A stretch of 64,000 nt of DNA from Paenibacillus tianjinensis (GCF_017086365.1 NZ_CP070969.1:1178001-1242000); one strand, 5' to 3'; counted from the stretch's first letter, positions 1 through 8,949 are shown. The notes: generated from the sequence alone by a model not told the origin. Numbers and translations are program-made.

Positions 1-402
1 GTACGCGATAACATCAAACGCGGCGGATATGTTGTCTCCGATTCCAAGAACGGTACTCCGCAGGCACAGATCATTGCTACCGGTTCTGAAGTGCAGCTGG
101 CTGTAAAAGCCCAAGCAGCGCTGGCTGAAGAAGGTATTGATGTACGTGTTATCAGCTTGCCGAGCTGGGATCTGTTCGAAAAACAGGACAAAGCTTACCG
201 CGATTCCGTTATCCTGCCTGAAGTTAAAGCCCGTCTGGCAGTTGAAATGGCACAGACCTTCGGCTGGGAGCGTTACACAGGCGATCAGGGCGACATTCTC
301 GGTATCACTACATTCGGTGCTTCCGCGCCTGGCGATATCGTAATGAAAGAATACGGCTTCACAGTAGAAAATGTAGTCAGCCGCGTAAAAGCACTGCTAT
401 AA
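1..402 (+). CDS. tkt: Transketolase, C-terminal part (partial at window start)
   Basis: This is the C-terminal domain of transketolase, the thiamine diphosphate enzyme that moves two-carbon ketol units in the pentose phosphate pathway. The frame is open from base 1, so the N-terminal ThDP-binding and pyrimidine domains lie off the window. The visible 133 residues carry conserved C-terminal motifs: a GSEVQLA stretch, the block [14 protein letters not shown], and [14 protein letters not shown] followed by FGASAPG. It ends in RVKALL at a TAA. ppnP starts 34 bases later on the same strand, so the two may be cotranscribed. The family call is secure because this region is highly conserved. Confidence 0.95.
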   Translation, partial: VRDNIKRGGYVVSDSKNGTPQAQIIATGSEVQLAVKAQAALAEEGIDVRVISLPSWDLFEKQDKAYRDSVILPEVKARLAVEMAQTFGWERYTGDQGDILGITTFGASAPGDIVMKEYGFTVENVVSRVKALL

Positions 403-436
403 TAGACGGAATAAGGACAAGGGGGAGAATAAGCAC

Positions 437-754
437 ATGAGTCAGTTTACCAACGCGACAATTCAAAAAGCAGCGAATGTTTATTACGATGGAAAAGTTA
501 CCAGCCGTACAGTTATTTTGGAGGATGGTACGAAGGTGACGCTCGGCATTATGCTGCCTGGTGTGTACGAATTCGGCACGGATGGCCCGGAGACAATGGA
601 GATCTTATCCGGCGATCTGAAAGTGCTGCTTCCCGGCACAGATGTGTGGAAGGAAATTAAAGGAGCGGAAACGTTCCACGTTCCCGGTAACTCCAAATTT
701 GCGCTGGAAGTATTCGCTTTAACTGATTATTGCTGTTCTTACCCGATTCTATAA
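437..754 (+). CDS. ppnP: Pyrimidine/purine nucleoside phosphorylase, PpnP family
   Basis: This is a 105-residue single-domain cupin of the DUF1255/PpnP family. In E. coli, PpnP phosphorolyses a broad range of nucleosides to the base and ribose 1-phosphate, so a role in nucleoside salvage is likely. The recognisable core is [17 protein letters not shown] followed by a GDLKVLLPG turn. A GGGGGAG ribosome binding site precedes the ATG. The gene sits 34 bases after transketolase, which fits a link between ribose phosphate and pentose phosphate metabolism (inference). Its terminator, which starts about 20 bases after the stop, has been split by an insertion sequence. Confidence 0.88.
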   Translation: MSQFTNATIQKAANVYYDGKVTSRTVILEDGTKVTLGIMLPGVYEFGTDGPETMEILSGDLKVLLPGTDVWKEIKGAETFHVPGNSKFALEVFALTDYCCSYPIL

Positions 755-772
755 TTAAATGTATAAAAAAGA

Positions 773-780
773 AGCTCCGC
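773..780. terminator. Left arm of a terminator split by the IS3 element
   Basis: AGCTCCGC at 773-780 pairs with GCGGGGCT at 2093-2100 (7 Watson-Crick pairs and one G-T). The right arm is followed by a T run and the left arm is preceded by an A run. Without the IS and one copy of its 3-bp target duplication, the loop would be six bases (TTAACT). This would be a normal bidirectional terminator between convergent ppnP and the GNAT gene. Confidence 0.75.
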
Positions 781-829
781 TTAACTGAAGTGACCCCTGT
801 CAAGTAGACAGTAAATAAAAAGCAATATT

Positions 830-1723
830 TTAAGCAACCTGAGTTCGGTATTCATAGGGACTCAGGTTGTTTAGTTTCGTTTGGAAACGTGCATGGTTGT
901 AAAAGCGGATATATTGCTGCACAGCATGCCTCACCTGTTTTGCAGAGTGAAAGGAGTGGAGGTAGAAACATTCGGATTTAAAATGACCGAAGAAGTTCTC
1001 CATACAAGCATTGTCCCAGCAGTTACCCTTTCTGGACATGCTTGCCTTTATCTCATACCGCTCCAGTAGTTTACTGTATTGACGGCTAGTGTACTGAAAT
1101 CCTTGGTCGCTGTGCAAAAGAACACCTTTGGTATCCCGCCGTTTTCTCGCCTTTTTGACTGTATCCAACACCAGCTTTAGATCATTCCGCGAGCTAATCT
1201 GGTACGCTATAATTTCATTGTTAAACAGATCTTTAATCGCAGACAGGTACAACCGTTGTCCACCGAAGATAAGGTAAGTAATATCCGTGACCCACTTTTG
1301 GTTCGGCTGCTCTGCTGTAAACTCTCTATTCAGGTGGTTGTCAGAGATCACGTAAGCCTCTTTCTTGCCATAGTAAGGTCTTTTCCTCCGAATAACTGCT
1401 CGAAGTCCTAGCTCGCCCATGAGTCGCTGTACACGTTTGTGATTCATATGAATGGCGTAGGTACGCTTTAGCCATACCTTCACTCTGCGGTATCCATAAA
1501 TGCCTTTAAGCTTCTCGTGGCATTCGACAATTTTAAGCTTCATCGCTTCGTCTTCGCGTTGCTTGGGTGAAACGAACGTTTGCCGGTTCAACCACTTGTA
1601 AAAACCACTTCTAGATACTCCAGCCAGATTACATAGCAGGGTAAGGTTGTATTTCTTATGAAGCAATTCCTTAATGACTGCAAACTTTTTGCTGCTCGGA
1701 ACAGCGTCCATTCCTCCTTTCAC
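830..1723 (-). CDS. IS3-family transposase OrfB (DDE integrase core)
   Basis: This is the catalytic half of an IS3/IS150-group transposase, 297 residues from a GTG that overlaps the orfA stop. It contains an HTH_21-like N-terminal part and an rve integrase core. The DDE triad is visible in WVTDITY (first Asp), LLHSDQG (second Asp) and CMENFFGHFKSE (Glu). OrfB alone is probably not the active form: in this family a -1 ribosomal frameshift from orfA makes the OrfAB transposase. An internal GGAGG precedes an ATG five codons in, which could allow separate OrfB synthesis. There is no internal stop. Confidence 0.93.
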   Translation of the reverse strand: MKGGMDAVPSSKKFAVIKELLHKKYNLTLLCNLAGVSRSGFYKWLNRQTFVSPKQREDEAMKLKIVECHEKLKGIYGYRRVKVWLKRTYAIHMNHKRVQRLMGELGLRAVIRRKRPYYGKKEAYVISDNHLNREFTAEQPNQKWVTDITYLIFGGQRLYLSAIKDLFNNEIIAYQISSRNDLKLVLDTVKKARKRRDTKGVLLHSDQGFQYTSRQYSKLLERYEIKASMSRKGNCWDNACMENFFGHFKSECFYLHSFHSAKQVRHAVQQYIRFYNHARFQTKLNNLSPYEYRTQVA

Positions 1724-2016
1724 ATCTGTAAGAGCTTTTTTAGCATTTCATTTTCTGCCTCAAGGCGCTTAATCTTGGCCTCTGGATCTTCAGGACGAGT
1801 GCGGGGTCTGCCCATTCCTGGCCCTTTTGCTTTCCCTCTTTTTTCTCCAAGGCCCTTTACTCCCTCTGCCTCAAAGTGCTTCACCCATCGGCGCACCAGG
1901 GAATCGTTGATGCCCATTTCACGCGCTACACTCTTATACCCCAATCCCTTTTTGAGATAGAGGTCCACTGCCTTTTTCTTGAACTTCTCATCGTACGTTC
2001 TTCTCATTTCGCCCAT
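1720..2016 (-). CDS. IS3-family transposase OrfA (HTH and leucine zipper)
   Basis: This is the 98-residue DNA-binding half of the IS3-family transposase. Residues about 5-50 form a helix-turn-helix (KKAVDLYLKKGLGYKSVAREMG then VRRWVKHFE). The C-terminal segment IKRLEAENEMLKKLLQM is a heptad leucine zipper used for multimerisation. It ends ATGTGA and overlaps orfB by four bases. The minus-strand heptamer AAAAAAG at 1735-1741 is phased A_AAA_AAG in the orfA frame, the standard -1 slippery site of this family. It would fuse OrfA to OrfB just before the OrfA stop. Confidence 0.92.
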   Translation of the reverse strand: MGEMRRTYDEKFKKKAVDLYLKKGLGYKSVAREMGINDSLVRRWVKHFEAEGVKGLGEKRGKAKGPGMGRPRTRPEDPEAKIKRLEAENEMLKKLLQM

Positions 2017-2140
2017 AAAAAAATCCCCTCCATAGTAGACAGATTAAACGGCTTGCTTTTTTCTGTCTACTATAGGGGGATCATATCAAACTGCGGGGCT
2101 TTTTTTTATACCGGAATTGTTCATATACGCAAAAAGATTT

Positions 2141-2623
2141 CTACTCCGACTGCTTGCTGGCCCGTTCGTATTCAATGATTGCTTCGCCGTTCACCCTATC
2201 CAGAGTTTCTCCTGTCCGGACGAAGCCGAGCTTCTGATAGAAGTAGTGGTTTCTGGCCGCCCACGAAGGTGTGTCCAGTGTCCATTTTTTTGCAGAGGGA
2301 TAGGTCTGAAACAGGAACCGGAAACACTCCTGACCGTAGCCGCGGTTCTGATGCAGTGGATCAATAAATATACGGCCCAGATGGCACTCTTCAGCTCCTG
2401 GTGACGGGAAAACGATCATGCCTCCGATGAGATTGTTATCAGCAAGCAGCTTGTAATAATGCCTATTGTTCATCTGCTCGGCCTGCCATTCAGCAGAGTC
2501 ATATCCTGGTGGTCCGTCCTCTTCTTTATTCTGAAATTGTCTGGCATCGGCATCGAATGTCCGCTTCTGAACTTCGGCCAGCCTGACTGCATCCTGCAGA
2601 TCAGCAAGTAATATAGTAAACAC
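2141..2623 (-). CDS. GNAT family N-acetyltransferase
   Basis: This is a 160-residue GCN5-related acetyltransferase. The acetyl-CoA loop (motif A) is IFIDPLHQNRGYGQE, with the Q/RxxGxG signature. The end RNHYFYQKLGFVRTGE is the typical motif B region. The start is GTG at 2623, chosen because AAGGAGG lies six bases upstream and no ATG fits as well. The gene is convergent with ppnP, and their shared terminator is interrupted by the IS3 element. The acetylated substrate cannot be told from sequence. Confidence 0.85.
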   Translation of the reverse strand: MFTILLADLQDAVRLAEVQKRTFDADARQFQNKEEDGPPGYDSAEWQAEQMNNRHYYKLLADNNLIGGMIVFPSPGAEECHLGRIFIDPLHQNRGYGQECFRFLFQTYPSAKKWTLDTPSWAARNHYFYQKLGFVRTGETLDRVNGEAIIEYERASKQSE

Positions 2624-2753
2624 TTTATTCCTCCTTGGGATATTATGGATTATGTTCGGGTTATAGGATTCGCGAAAGATACGCCCTACACCTGCTTCTG
2701 CAGCTTATTAATGAACACTTTCTGTACCCTGGCTATTGAAGTCCTGCTAGATA

Positions 2754-2782
2754 TTGACGGGACAGGAACATTCTCATATACT
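2754..2782 (+). promoter_or_regulatory. Sigma-A promoter of the M14 peptidase gene
   Basis: TTGACG (2754-2759), a 17-base spacer and TATACT (2777-2782) lie about 57 bases before the ATG at 2839. This matches the vegetative consensus closely. Confidence 0.6.
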
Positions 2783-2838
2783 TCCACTAAATGATAGAGA
2801 AGCTAGAATCCTCGAATACATAAAGCGGAGGCAGAAGA

Positions 2839-4380
2839 ATGGGAACATCACGGATTGGCAGGGGAGTACATAAGATTTTGTTAAGCTTTTGGAGTGGTAT
2901 ACTGCTGGTATTTCTACTAGGAGTAGCTGGGCCTGCAGAGGCAGCGGCTAATATTGTGAATCCTGATCAGGTTTATTCCTATACGATTATGCAGAGAGAT
3001 ATTGAACGGTTAGTGAAGGCGTATCCGGACCTGGTCTCAATGGAGTCACTGGGGCAGAGTCCCTACGGGCGCCAGTTGTGGGCTGTAAAGCTGGGCAGAG
3101 GAGAATCCGTGCTGTTCCTTAACGGTTCACACCATGCAAGAGAGTGGATGACAACTACTGTGCTGATGAAAATGATTGATACATACGCCCAGGCCTACGC
3201 TAACAATACAGCTATTGCCGGTTACAACGTACGCCAGCTTCTGGATGAAGTAAGCATCTGGCTGGTTCCGATGGTCAATCCGGATGGGGTTACCCTGGCC
3301 CAGCAGGGCACGGCCGGACTCCCGGCAGCTCTGGCCCAGACACTGCGCCGTTATAATGGCAATAGTACAAATTTCACCCGCTGGAAGGCGAATATGCAGG
3401 GGGTTGACCTCAACCGCCAATATCCGGCTAACTGGAACACAATCAGGAATGCGGGCTCATATCCGTGGTACCAGAATTATAAAGGACAAAGGCCTGCACA
3501 AGCGCCGGAAGTAAAGACTATGATGGATTTTACATACAGAATAGATCCGGAGGTAACGATCTCTTATCATAGCTCGGGTGAAATCATTTTTTGGCATTTC
3601 AATACACTGGGCAGCAATTTGTCCCGCGACCGGACGATGGCCCGGGCACTTGGCAGTCTGACAGGTTATTCGCTGGTAGCACCGGAGAACAACCCGTCGG
3701 GCGGCGGCTACAAGGACTGGTTCATCCAGGAGTTTGGCCGCCCCGGATTTACGATTGAAATTGCACAATATGCTGGTGAGACATCGGTTCCGTTGAGCCA
3801 ATTTGCAAGCATTTGGAAGAATAACAGGACGGTGGGGCTATATTCCGCGGGGCAGTCTTACTCCTTATGGATGAAAAAGCAGAAGGTCCAGTACCTGCAG
3901 CAGTCTATGGATCTACTGGCCGGTACTCAGTTATATTCCCGGATAGGGGCTTCAGCCAGCGGCATCAATCTGCTGCCGCAAAGGCTCCATGTTATCGCTA
4001 AGAAGGGTGACTGGTATCAAGTGCAGGTGAGTGAAGGCGTCGGCTGGATTCATCCTGCTTCGGGAAAGCTGGCGGTGGTTGAGGAGGTTATGGCAACTGC
4101 TGAATTGAAGGTGAGTTCTCCGGCATACAAATATCCGGATAGATACGCTCCTAAAGTTACGAATCTGGAACCGCAGACTGTTCAGGTAACCGGCAGATGG
4201 GGAAACTGGCTGCTTGCCTCCACTCCAAGCGGAAGCTGGTGGATTGACGGAAGAATGGCCGAGCTAATCTGGCCGGTTAAACAAACTGAGCAAGACACGG
4301 CAACCGAGCCTGGGCAAGCCGTACCAAGTGAACCGGAGGTATCCGGACAGATCGTGCCAGAGTCTGTGAGCACGCCGTAA
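2839..4380 (+). CDS. Secreted M14 zinc carboxypeptidase with C-terminal SH3-like region
   Basis: This is a 513-residue exported metallopeptidase. Residues about 11-37 form a signal peptide (hydrophobic core LLVFLLGVAG, then AEAAA). The M14 domain follows, with zinc-binding HHARE near residues 98-102, a VNPDGV and DLNRQYP substrate region, the third zinc ligand in ISYHSSGE, and the catalytic Glu in FTIEIAQYAGE. After about residue 345 come SH3-like cell-wall binding segments (YSRIGAS..WYQVQVSEGVGWIHP) and a Pro/Glu/Gln-rich tail. The layout resembles Bacillus gamma-D-glutamyl-L-diamino acid endopeptidases, so a role in peptidoglycan peptide trimming is the best guess. The start has AGCGGAGG upstream. 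Confidence 0.88.
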   Translation: MGTSRIGRGVHKILLSFWSGILLVFLLGVAGPAEAAANIVNPDQVYSYTIMQRDIERLVKAYPDLVSMESLGQSPYGRQLWAVKLGRGESVLFLNGSHHAREWMTTTVLMKMIDTYAQAYANNTAIAGYNVRQLLDEVSIWLVPMVNPDGVTLAQQGTAGLPAALAQTLRRYNGNSTNFTRWKANMQGVDLNRQYPANWNTIRNAGSYPWYQNYKGQRPAQAPEVKTMMDFTYRIDPEVTISYHSSGEIIFWHFNTLGSNLSRDRTMARALGSLTGYSLVAPENNPSGGGYKDWFIQEFGRPGFTIEIAQYAGETSVPLSQFASIWKNNRTVGLYSAGQSYSLWMKKQKVQYLQQSMDLLAGTQLYSRIGASASGINLLPQRLHVIAKKGDWYQVQVSEGVGWIHPASGKLAVVEEVMATAELKVSSPAYKYPDRYAPKVTNLEPQTVQVTGRWGNWLLASTPSGSWWIDGRMAELIWPVKQTEQDTATEPGQAVPSEPEVSGQIVPESVSTP

Positions 4381-4424
4381 TTATATAAATTCATATCCTA
4401 TCGATCCCGCAACAATCCCGCATC

Positions 4425-4480
4425 AAAAAAAGGGGGTGTTCCAGCAAGCCGTATAACGGCTTGCGGAACACCCCCTTTTA
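4425..4480. terminator. Bidirectional terminator
   Basis: A long hairpin pairs AAAAGGGGGTGTTCC with its complement around a second inverted repeat (GCAAGCCG/CGGCTTGC). It is A-rich before and T-rich after. It lies between the convergent M14 peptidase and hydroxyisobutyrate dehydrogenase genes. Confidence 0.9.
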
Positions 4481-4486
4481 TTACTT

Positions 4487-5389
4487 CTATTCCTCGCTTG
4501 CGCTGCCGCCGATCTTCCGGCCAATCCATTCTTCATAGGATTTGATTACAGCGGACAGGTCTTCGTCCCCATAGCCATGATTGAAGCCGGCCTGGAACAT
4601 GCTCTTGGCTACACCAAGCATTGGTGTGGGCACGCCTGTGGCATCGCTGAGTGAGGAAGCGAGCTTCAGATCCTTCAGCATAAGGGCCAGTGAGAACTGG
4701 TTGCTGAAGTCATTGTCGATGATCTTGCGTCCCTTGAGCTCGGCTTGCTTGCTGCCTGCCGAACCGTTCTGGACAAGCTCCAGGAACTTGTCTGCCGGTA
4801 CGCCGTTCTTCACGGCGATGGAGAAGCCTTCAGCGAGTGCAACGTTATGGATGCCGACCATAGAGTTGTGGGCAAGCTTCGCTACGGCCCCGCTACCGTT
4901 ATCGCCCATGTGCAGCAGGAGGCGGCCCATGGTGTCGAAGATATCCCGGTGCGCTTCGATGACTTCTGCTTTGCCGCCAACCATAAATACTAGCGTACCT
5001 TCGATAGCAGCCGGTTTGCTGCCTGTTACCGGAGCATCAAGGAAGCTGCCGCCGCGTTCTTCCACCGCTGCAGCGATTTCTTTAACCAGTCCGGGGGAAA
5101 TTGTGCTGGAATCGATGACCACGGCTCCCGGCTTAAGGGCTGCAAGTATGCCGTCCTCACTGTAGAAAACCTCACGAATCGAATCATCGTTGCTGATCAT
5201 GGTAATAATAATATCCTTGCCCTGTGCCGCAGCCTGTGGAGTAGCCGCCGCTTGTGCGCCTTCTTCTTCCAGCGGCTTGCATTTCGCAGCCGTGCGGTTG
5301 TATACCGTTACCTGAAATCCGCTTTTCAGCAGATTGGAGGCCATAGGAGCACCCATTGTTCCGAGTCCGATAAAGCCGATCTGTTTCAT
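4487..5389 (-). CDS. 3-hydroxyisobutyrate dehydrogenase family NAD(P)-dependent oxidoreductase
   Basis: This is a 300-residue beta-hydroxyacid dehydrogenase. The Rossmann motif GLGTMG is at residues 8-13. The substrate block DAPVTGSKPAAIEGTL is at about 118-132, and the catalytic lysine region GSGAVAKLAHN has Lys171. The family oxidises 3-hydroxyisobutyrate, tartronate semialdehyde, gamma-hydroxybutyrate or related compounds; the exact substrate is not clear. I chose the ATG at 5389 because GGTGGAG lies just upstream and the sequence MKQIGFIGLG is the canonical start. An in-frame extension to 5437 lacks such support. It is a single-gene unit closed by the shared terminator at 4425-4480. Confidence 0.85.
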   Translation of the reverse strand: MKQIGFIGLGTMGAPMASNLLKSGFQVTVYNRTAAKCKPLEEEGAQAAATPQAAAQGKDIIITMISNDDSIREVFYSEDGILAALKPGAVVIDSSTISPGLVKEIAAAVEERGGSFLDAPVTGSKPAAIEGTLVFMVGGKAEVIEAHRDIFDTMGRLLLHMGDNGSGAVAKLAHNSMVGIHNVALAEGFSIAVKNGVPADKFLELVQNGSAGSKQAELKGRKIIDNDFSNQFSLALMLKDLKLASSLSDATGVPTPMLGVAKSMFQAGFNHGYGDEDLSAVIKSYEEWIGRKIGGSASEE

Positions 5390-5544
5390 TCCATCTCCAC
5401 CTTCACTCTTTAAGTTCACTTTTCTACATTCTATCACGGCATTTAGGGTTGTTCCACAGGGCAGGATATCTTTGTATATACGGCAAACGCTTCCATGAAA
5501 CTCTCAAAAACATGGTCCAAAAGCCGTGGATGTGCCCTAAGACC

Positions 5545-5573
5545 TTGCCAGTCAAGGCAAATTAAAGTATCCT
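5545..5573 (+). promoter_or_regulatory. Possible sigma-A promoter of pgi
   Basis: TTGCCA and TATCCT are separated by 17 bases, about 65 bases upstream of the pgi start. The match is moderate, and TATAAA at 5579 is an alternative -10. Confidence 0.4.
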
Positions 5574-5637
5574 AGAGTATAAAGTTGTAACAAACGGTGT
5601 CAAATCTAAAGAGATAAACAGGAGGTTACCATAACCG

Positions 5638-6993
5638 ATGTCCAAGAAGATTAATTTTGACTACAGCAAAGCCCTGTCCTTCTTCAACCAGCATGAAATC
5701 GACTATTTTGCCGCTCCAATTCAATTAGCCCACGAGCAACTGCATAACAAGACTGGAGTAGGCTCCGATTTCCTAGGCTGGATCGATCTCCCTAACGCTT
5801 ATGACAAGGAGGAGTTCGCCCGTATTCAAGCGGCAGCCAAGAAGATCCAGAGTGATTCTGACGTGCTGATTGTTATCGGTATCGGCGGTTCTTATCTGGG
5901 GGCACGCGCTGCCATTGAGGCACTTACGCATTCCTTCTACAATAACCTTTCCAAAGATCAGCGCAAGACACCGGAAGTATATTTTGCCGGTAACAACATC
6001 AGCTCTACATACATCACGCACCTGCTTGATCTGGTGGAAGGCAAAGACTTCTCCGTGAACGTAATCTCCAAATCCGGTACAACAACTGAGCCGGCTATCG
6101 CTTTCCGCATTTTCCGCGCAGCACTGGAGAAGAAATATGGCAAGGAAGAAGCACGCAAACGCATTTACGCTACCACAGACAAGGAAAAAGGCGCTCTCAA
6201 GAAGCTGGCTAACGAAGAAGGCTACGAGTCGTTCATTATTCCTGACGATGTAGGCGGACGTTATTCCGTGCTGACACCGGTAGGACTTCTGCCGATCGCT
6301 GTTGCGGGAATCAACATTGAAGAAATGATGCAGGGGGCAGCAGCCGCAGCGGATGAGTTCAACAATCCGGATGTAGCTACGAACCAGGCTTATCAATATG
6401 CTGCAGTGCGCAACGCGCTGTACCGTAAAGGCAAAACTACAGAGATTCTCGTGAACTACGAGCCGTCCCTGCACTTTGTCTCCGAATGGTGGAAACAATT
6501 GTTCGGCGAAAGTGAAGGCAAGGATTACAAAGGTATCTATCCTTCTTCCGTTGACTTCTCTACGGATCTGCACTCCATGGGCCAGTTCATTCAAGAGGGC
6601 AACCGCAACATCTTCGAAACGGTGATCCAAGTGGAGCAAGTCCGTCATCACATTACGCTTGAGAGCGATGCTGACGATCTTGACGGCCTGAATTTCCTTT
6701 CCGGTCAAACCGTTGATTTTGTAAACAAGAAGGCATTCCAAGGAACACTGCTGGCGCACACAGACGGACAAGTGCCGAATCTGGTAGTCACCATTCCGGA
6801 TCAGACTCCTTATACTTTTGGTTACCTGGTTTATTTCTTTGAAAAAGCCTGCGGTATCAGCGGATATCTGCTTGGCGTTAACCCGTTTGACCAACCGGGC
6901 GTAGAAGCATACAAGAAGAATATGTTCGCGCTGCTGGGCAAACCGGGCTACGAAAAAGAAAAAGCGGAGCTGGAAGCCAGACTTACTGAATAG
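5638..6993 (+). CDS. pgi: Glucose-6-phosphate isomerase
   Basis: This cytoplasmic enzyme interconverts glucose 6-phosphate and fructose 6-phosphate. The 451-residue length is that of the shorter Bacillus-type isomerase. Phosphate-binding motifs are [10 protein letters not shown] at residues 81-90 and SKSGTTTEP at 144-152. Further conserved blocks are [15 protein letters not shown] and the C-terminal [20 protein letters not shown] lies about 10 bases before the ATG. The gene appears monocistronic, since a hairpin follows. The call is certain at family level. Confidence 0.97.
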   Translation: MSKKINFDYSKALSFFNQHEIDYFAAPIQLAHEQLHNKTGVGSDFLGWIDLPNAYDKEEFARIQAAAKKIQSDSDVLIVIGIGGSYLGARAAIEALTHSFYNNLSKDQRKTPEVYFAGNNISSTYITHLLDLVEGKDFSVNVISKSGTTTEPAIAFRIFRAALEKKYGKEEARKRIYATTDKEKGALKKLANEEGYESFIIPDDVGGRYSVLTPVGLLPIAVAGINIEEMMQGAAAAADEFNNPDVATNQAYQYAAVRNALYRKGKTTEILVNYEPSLHFVSEWWKQLFGESEGKDYKGIYPSSVDFSTDLHSMGQFIQEGNRNIFETVIQVEQVRHHITLESDADDLDGLNFLSGQTVDFVNKKAFQGTLLAHTDGQVPNLVVTIPDQTPYTFGYLVYFFEKACGISGYLLGVNPFDQPGVEAYKKNMFALLGKPGYEKEKAELEARLTE

Positions 6994-7035
6994 CATTACG
7001 GCACACCACAGACCATTCATACAAATGCAGTAACT

Positions 7036-7074
7036 GGGAGCAGTCCGCAGGTAATTCTTACCGGGGCTGCTCCC
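7036..7074 (+). terminator. Terminator-like hairpin after pgi
   Basis: GGGAGCAG (7036-7043) pairs with CTGCTCCC (7067-7074) about 40 bases after the pgi stop. There is no clear T run, so termination is uncertain. Confidence 0.4.
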
Positions 7075-7117
7075 AAACTATATCAAGTTATCATAGACAG
7101 GTAAGGACTGGAATAGG

Positions 7118-7750
7118 ATGCTGGAACAATATCGGACGGTGCGTTCTCCCGGGTCCCGGGAAGTCGTAATCCGTAAGTCGCGGTTTATCGGCCATGTAAT
7201 GCCGGTGGACAATGAAGAAGAAGCTGTGCAATTTATCGAGAACATCAAGAAACAGCATTGGAATGCCACACATAACTGCTCCGCTTATATGATTGGAGAA
7301 CGAGACGAGATTCAAAGACAGTCAGACGACGGGGAACCGAGTGGAACGGCCGGTAAACCGATTTTGGAAGTAATCCGCAACCAACAAGTTAAAAATGTCG
7401 CAATTGTCGTTACCCGTTATTTCGGAGGTATCATGCTGGGAGCAGGCGGACTGATCCGGGCATATACGGATGGTGCTGTTCTGGCCCTGGAGGCCGGAGA
7501 AGTGATCACCCGTGTGTTAAGGCGCGAAGTGTTCGTGCAGATCGACTATACCTGGCTCGGCAAGGTAGAGAATGAACTGCGGAGCAGAGCCATTAAGACT
7601 GGCGAAACTGCTTTTACCGATACAGTGACGCTGCTGTGTCTTCCGCGGAATGATGAAGGTGACGCCTTTATGGCATGGATAACAGATCTTACCCAGGGGC
7701 AGGCACTGGTTACAGAAGGGCGGCGGATTTACTACAGCGAAGGGGAATAG
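7118..7750 (+). CDS. YigZ/YvyE (IMPACT, UPF0029) family protein
   Basis: This 210-residue protein has the two-domain architecture of the YigZ/IMPACT family. The N-terminal UPF0029 domain carries the signature blocks SRFIGHV, THNCSAY, DDGEPSGTAGKPIL and VVTRYFGGIMLGAGGL (residues about 22-120). A DUF1949 ferredoxin-like domain fills the C-terminal third. Eukaryotic IMPACT modulates Gcn2, but the bacterial function is not established. The stop is three bases before a TetR gene, so the two are probably cotranscribed. Confidence 0.9.
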   Translation: MLEQYRTVRSPGSREVVIRKSRFIGHVMPVDNEEEAVQFIENIKKQHWNATHNCSAYMIGERDEIQRQSDDGEPSGTAGKPILEVIRNQQVKNVAIVVTRYFGGIMLGAGGLIRAYTDGAVLALEAGEVITRVLRREVFVQIDYTWLGKVENELRSRAIKTGETAFTDTVTLLCLPRNDEGDAFMAWITDLTQGQALVTEGRRIYYSEGE

Positions 7751-7753
7751 ATT

Positions 7754-8335
7754 ATGGCAAGAAGAGCAGTGGAGCGGGAGTTGTCGAGAGAGAGGATTCT
7801 GGAGGCGGCAAGGCATCTGTTTATTACCAAGGGCTACCGTGCGATTTCAATGCGCAGCATCGGTCAGCATTTGGGGTACAGCCATGGCTCACTCTATTAT
7901 CATTTCAAAGAAAAAGCAGAATTATTTTATGCGATTGTAGTTGAGGATTTCAATCACGTGGCAGCATTGCTTAGCGAGGCAATGAACAACCCTCCTGAAC
8001 AGGGGATGACCCGGGTAGAACAGCTTGTGATGGAATTTATCCGTTTTGGACTGGATCATCCATATCAGTATGAGATCATGTTTATGATCCGTGATGAAGA
8101 GCTTCTCGCGTATTGCCGGGCAGAACAGGGACGATGTTTTGAATTATTCGCAGGCATTGTGCGCCGGCATATGAAGGAAGAAGGATATGTTTCCGAGGAT
8201 TGGCAGAGTGTTCCGCTGACATTATTTTTATCTGCTCACGGATTTATTTCATATTATATTCAGGATAAGGTATCATTCGAGGACGTGAAGCAGGCGGCAC
8301 TGACGCATATTAAGGTACTGAGCCGCAGTTTATAG
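7754..8335 (+). CDS. TetR/AcrR family transcriptional regulator
   Basis: This is a 193-residue TetR-type repressor. The N-terminal helix-turn-helix runs from about residue 10 to 57 and contains RILEAARHLFITKGYRAISMRSIGQHLGYSHGSLYYHFKEKAELF, the standard pattern. The C-terminal half is the variable ligand and dimerisation domain. It begins three bases after the YigZ-family stop and is followed by a strong terminator, so it is the last gene of a two-gene unit. Its target and ligand are unknown, and no palindromic operator stands out nearby. Confidence 0.88.
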   Translation: MARRAVERELSRERILEAARHLFITKGYRAISMRSIGQHLGYSHGSLYYHFKEKAELFYAIVVEDFNHVAALLSEAMNNPPEQGMTRVEQLVMEFIRFGLDHPYQYEIMFMIRDEELLAYCRAEQGRCFELFAGIVRRHMKEEGYVSEDWQSVPLTLFLSAHGFISYYIQDKVSFEDVKQAALTHIKVLSRSL

Positions 8336-8425
8336 AGTGCAATTTTTTTGGGGCTCTTCGCTTTAGAGCTGTGCATTGGTATAACTTTGCTTGGTGAAAG
8401 TGTTATAGAAGCTATATATTATATA

Positions 8426-8466
8426 GAAGCGGCTCCTTAGAATCGGACGGAGCCGCTTCTTTTTTC
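8426..8466 (+). terminator. Intrinsic terminator after the TetR gene
   Basis: GAAGCGGCTCC (8426-8436) pairs perfectly with GGAGCCGCTTC (8449-8459), followed by seven T. Confidence 0.92.
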
Positions 8467-8485
8467 GAATAACAGGATAACCGGA

Positions 8486-8887
8486 TCAGCCCTCGATAAT
8501 TTTCACATAACACTCACGGTGTCTCGGCCCGTCGAATTCGCAGAAATAAATGCCCTGCCAGCGGCCCAGAAGCAGTCTGCCCTCATGAATAATGATGCTT
8601 TGGGATGGACCGGAGGTAATCGACTTCAGGTGCGAAGCGGTATTGCCTTCTGCATGACGGTATTTAGGATGCTCCCAGGGGTACACTTCGTCCAGTCTCA
8701 TCAGAACATCATGCTTTACGTCCGGATCAGCATTTTCATTAATGGCAATTCCGGCTGTAGTATGCGGACAATAGACGACGGCAATTCCATTTTGCACACC
8801 GCTCTTTTTTACAAATGAGATGACTTCACGGGTAATATCGCGCAGCTCGTCACGCTTACTGGTCGATATTTCAATCGTATGTAGCAT
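8486..8887 (-). CDS. yjbQ: YjbQ family protein (UPF0047)
   Basis: This is a 133-residue UPF0047/YjbQ protein. The family motifs are CPHTTAGIAINENADPDV near residues 40-57, the Glu/His cluster RHAEGNTASHLK, and GRWQGIYFCEFDGPR toward the end. E. coli YjbQ has a weak thiamine-phosphate synthase activity; the physiological role is otherwise unsettled. AAGGAGGGG precedes the ATG. It is convergent with the TetR gene and divergent from the sulfate transporter operon. Confidence 0.9.
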   Translation of the reverse strand: MLHTIEISTSKRDELRDITREVISFVKKSGVQNGIAVVYCPHTTAGIAINENADPDVKHDVLMRLDEVYPWEHPKYRHAEGNTASHLKSITSGPSQSIIIHEGRLLLGRWQGIYFCEFDGPRHRECYVKIIEG

Positions 8888-8949
8888 AACGCTATCCCCT
8901 CCTTATAGAATAAATATACTATAGTTTACCCCAAATTGAACAAAAGTAA

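Larger units (their letters stand above)
786..2088 (-). mobile_element. IS3-family (IS150-group) insertion sequence, complete
   Basis: The element is 1303 bp, a normal IS3-family length. Its ends form imperfect inverted repeats that begin TGA and match at about 19 of 26 positions (786-811 against the complement of 2063-2088); both share GTAGACAG internally. It is flanked by the direct repeat AAC (783-785 and 2089-2091), the 3-bp target duplication expected of this family. It encodes overlapping orfA and orfB on the minus strand with an A_AAA_AAG slippery site. Both frames are intact, so the element is probably active or recently inserted. Confidence 0.93.
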
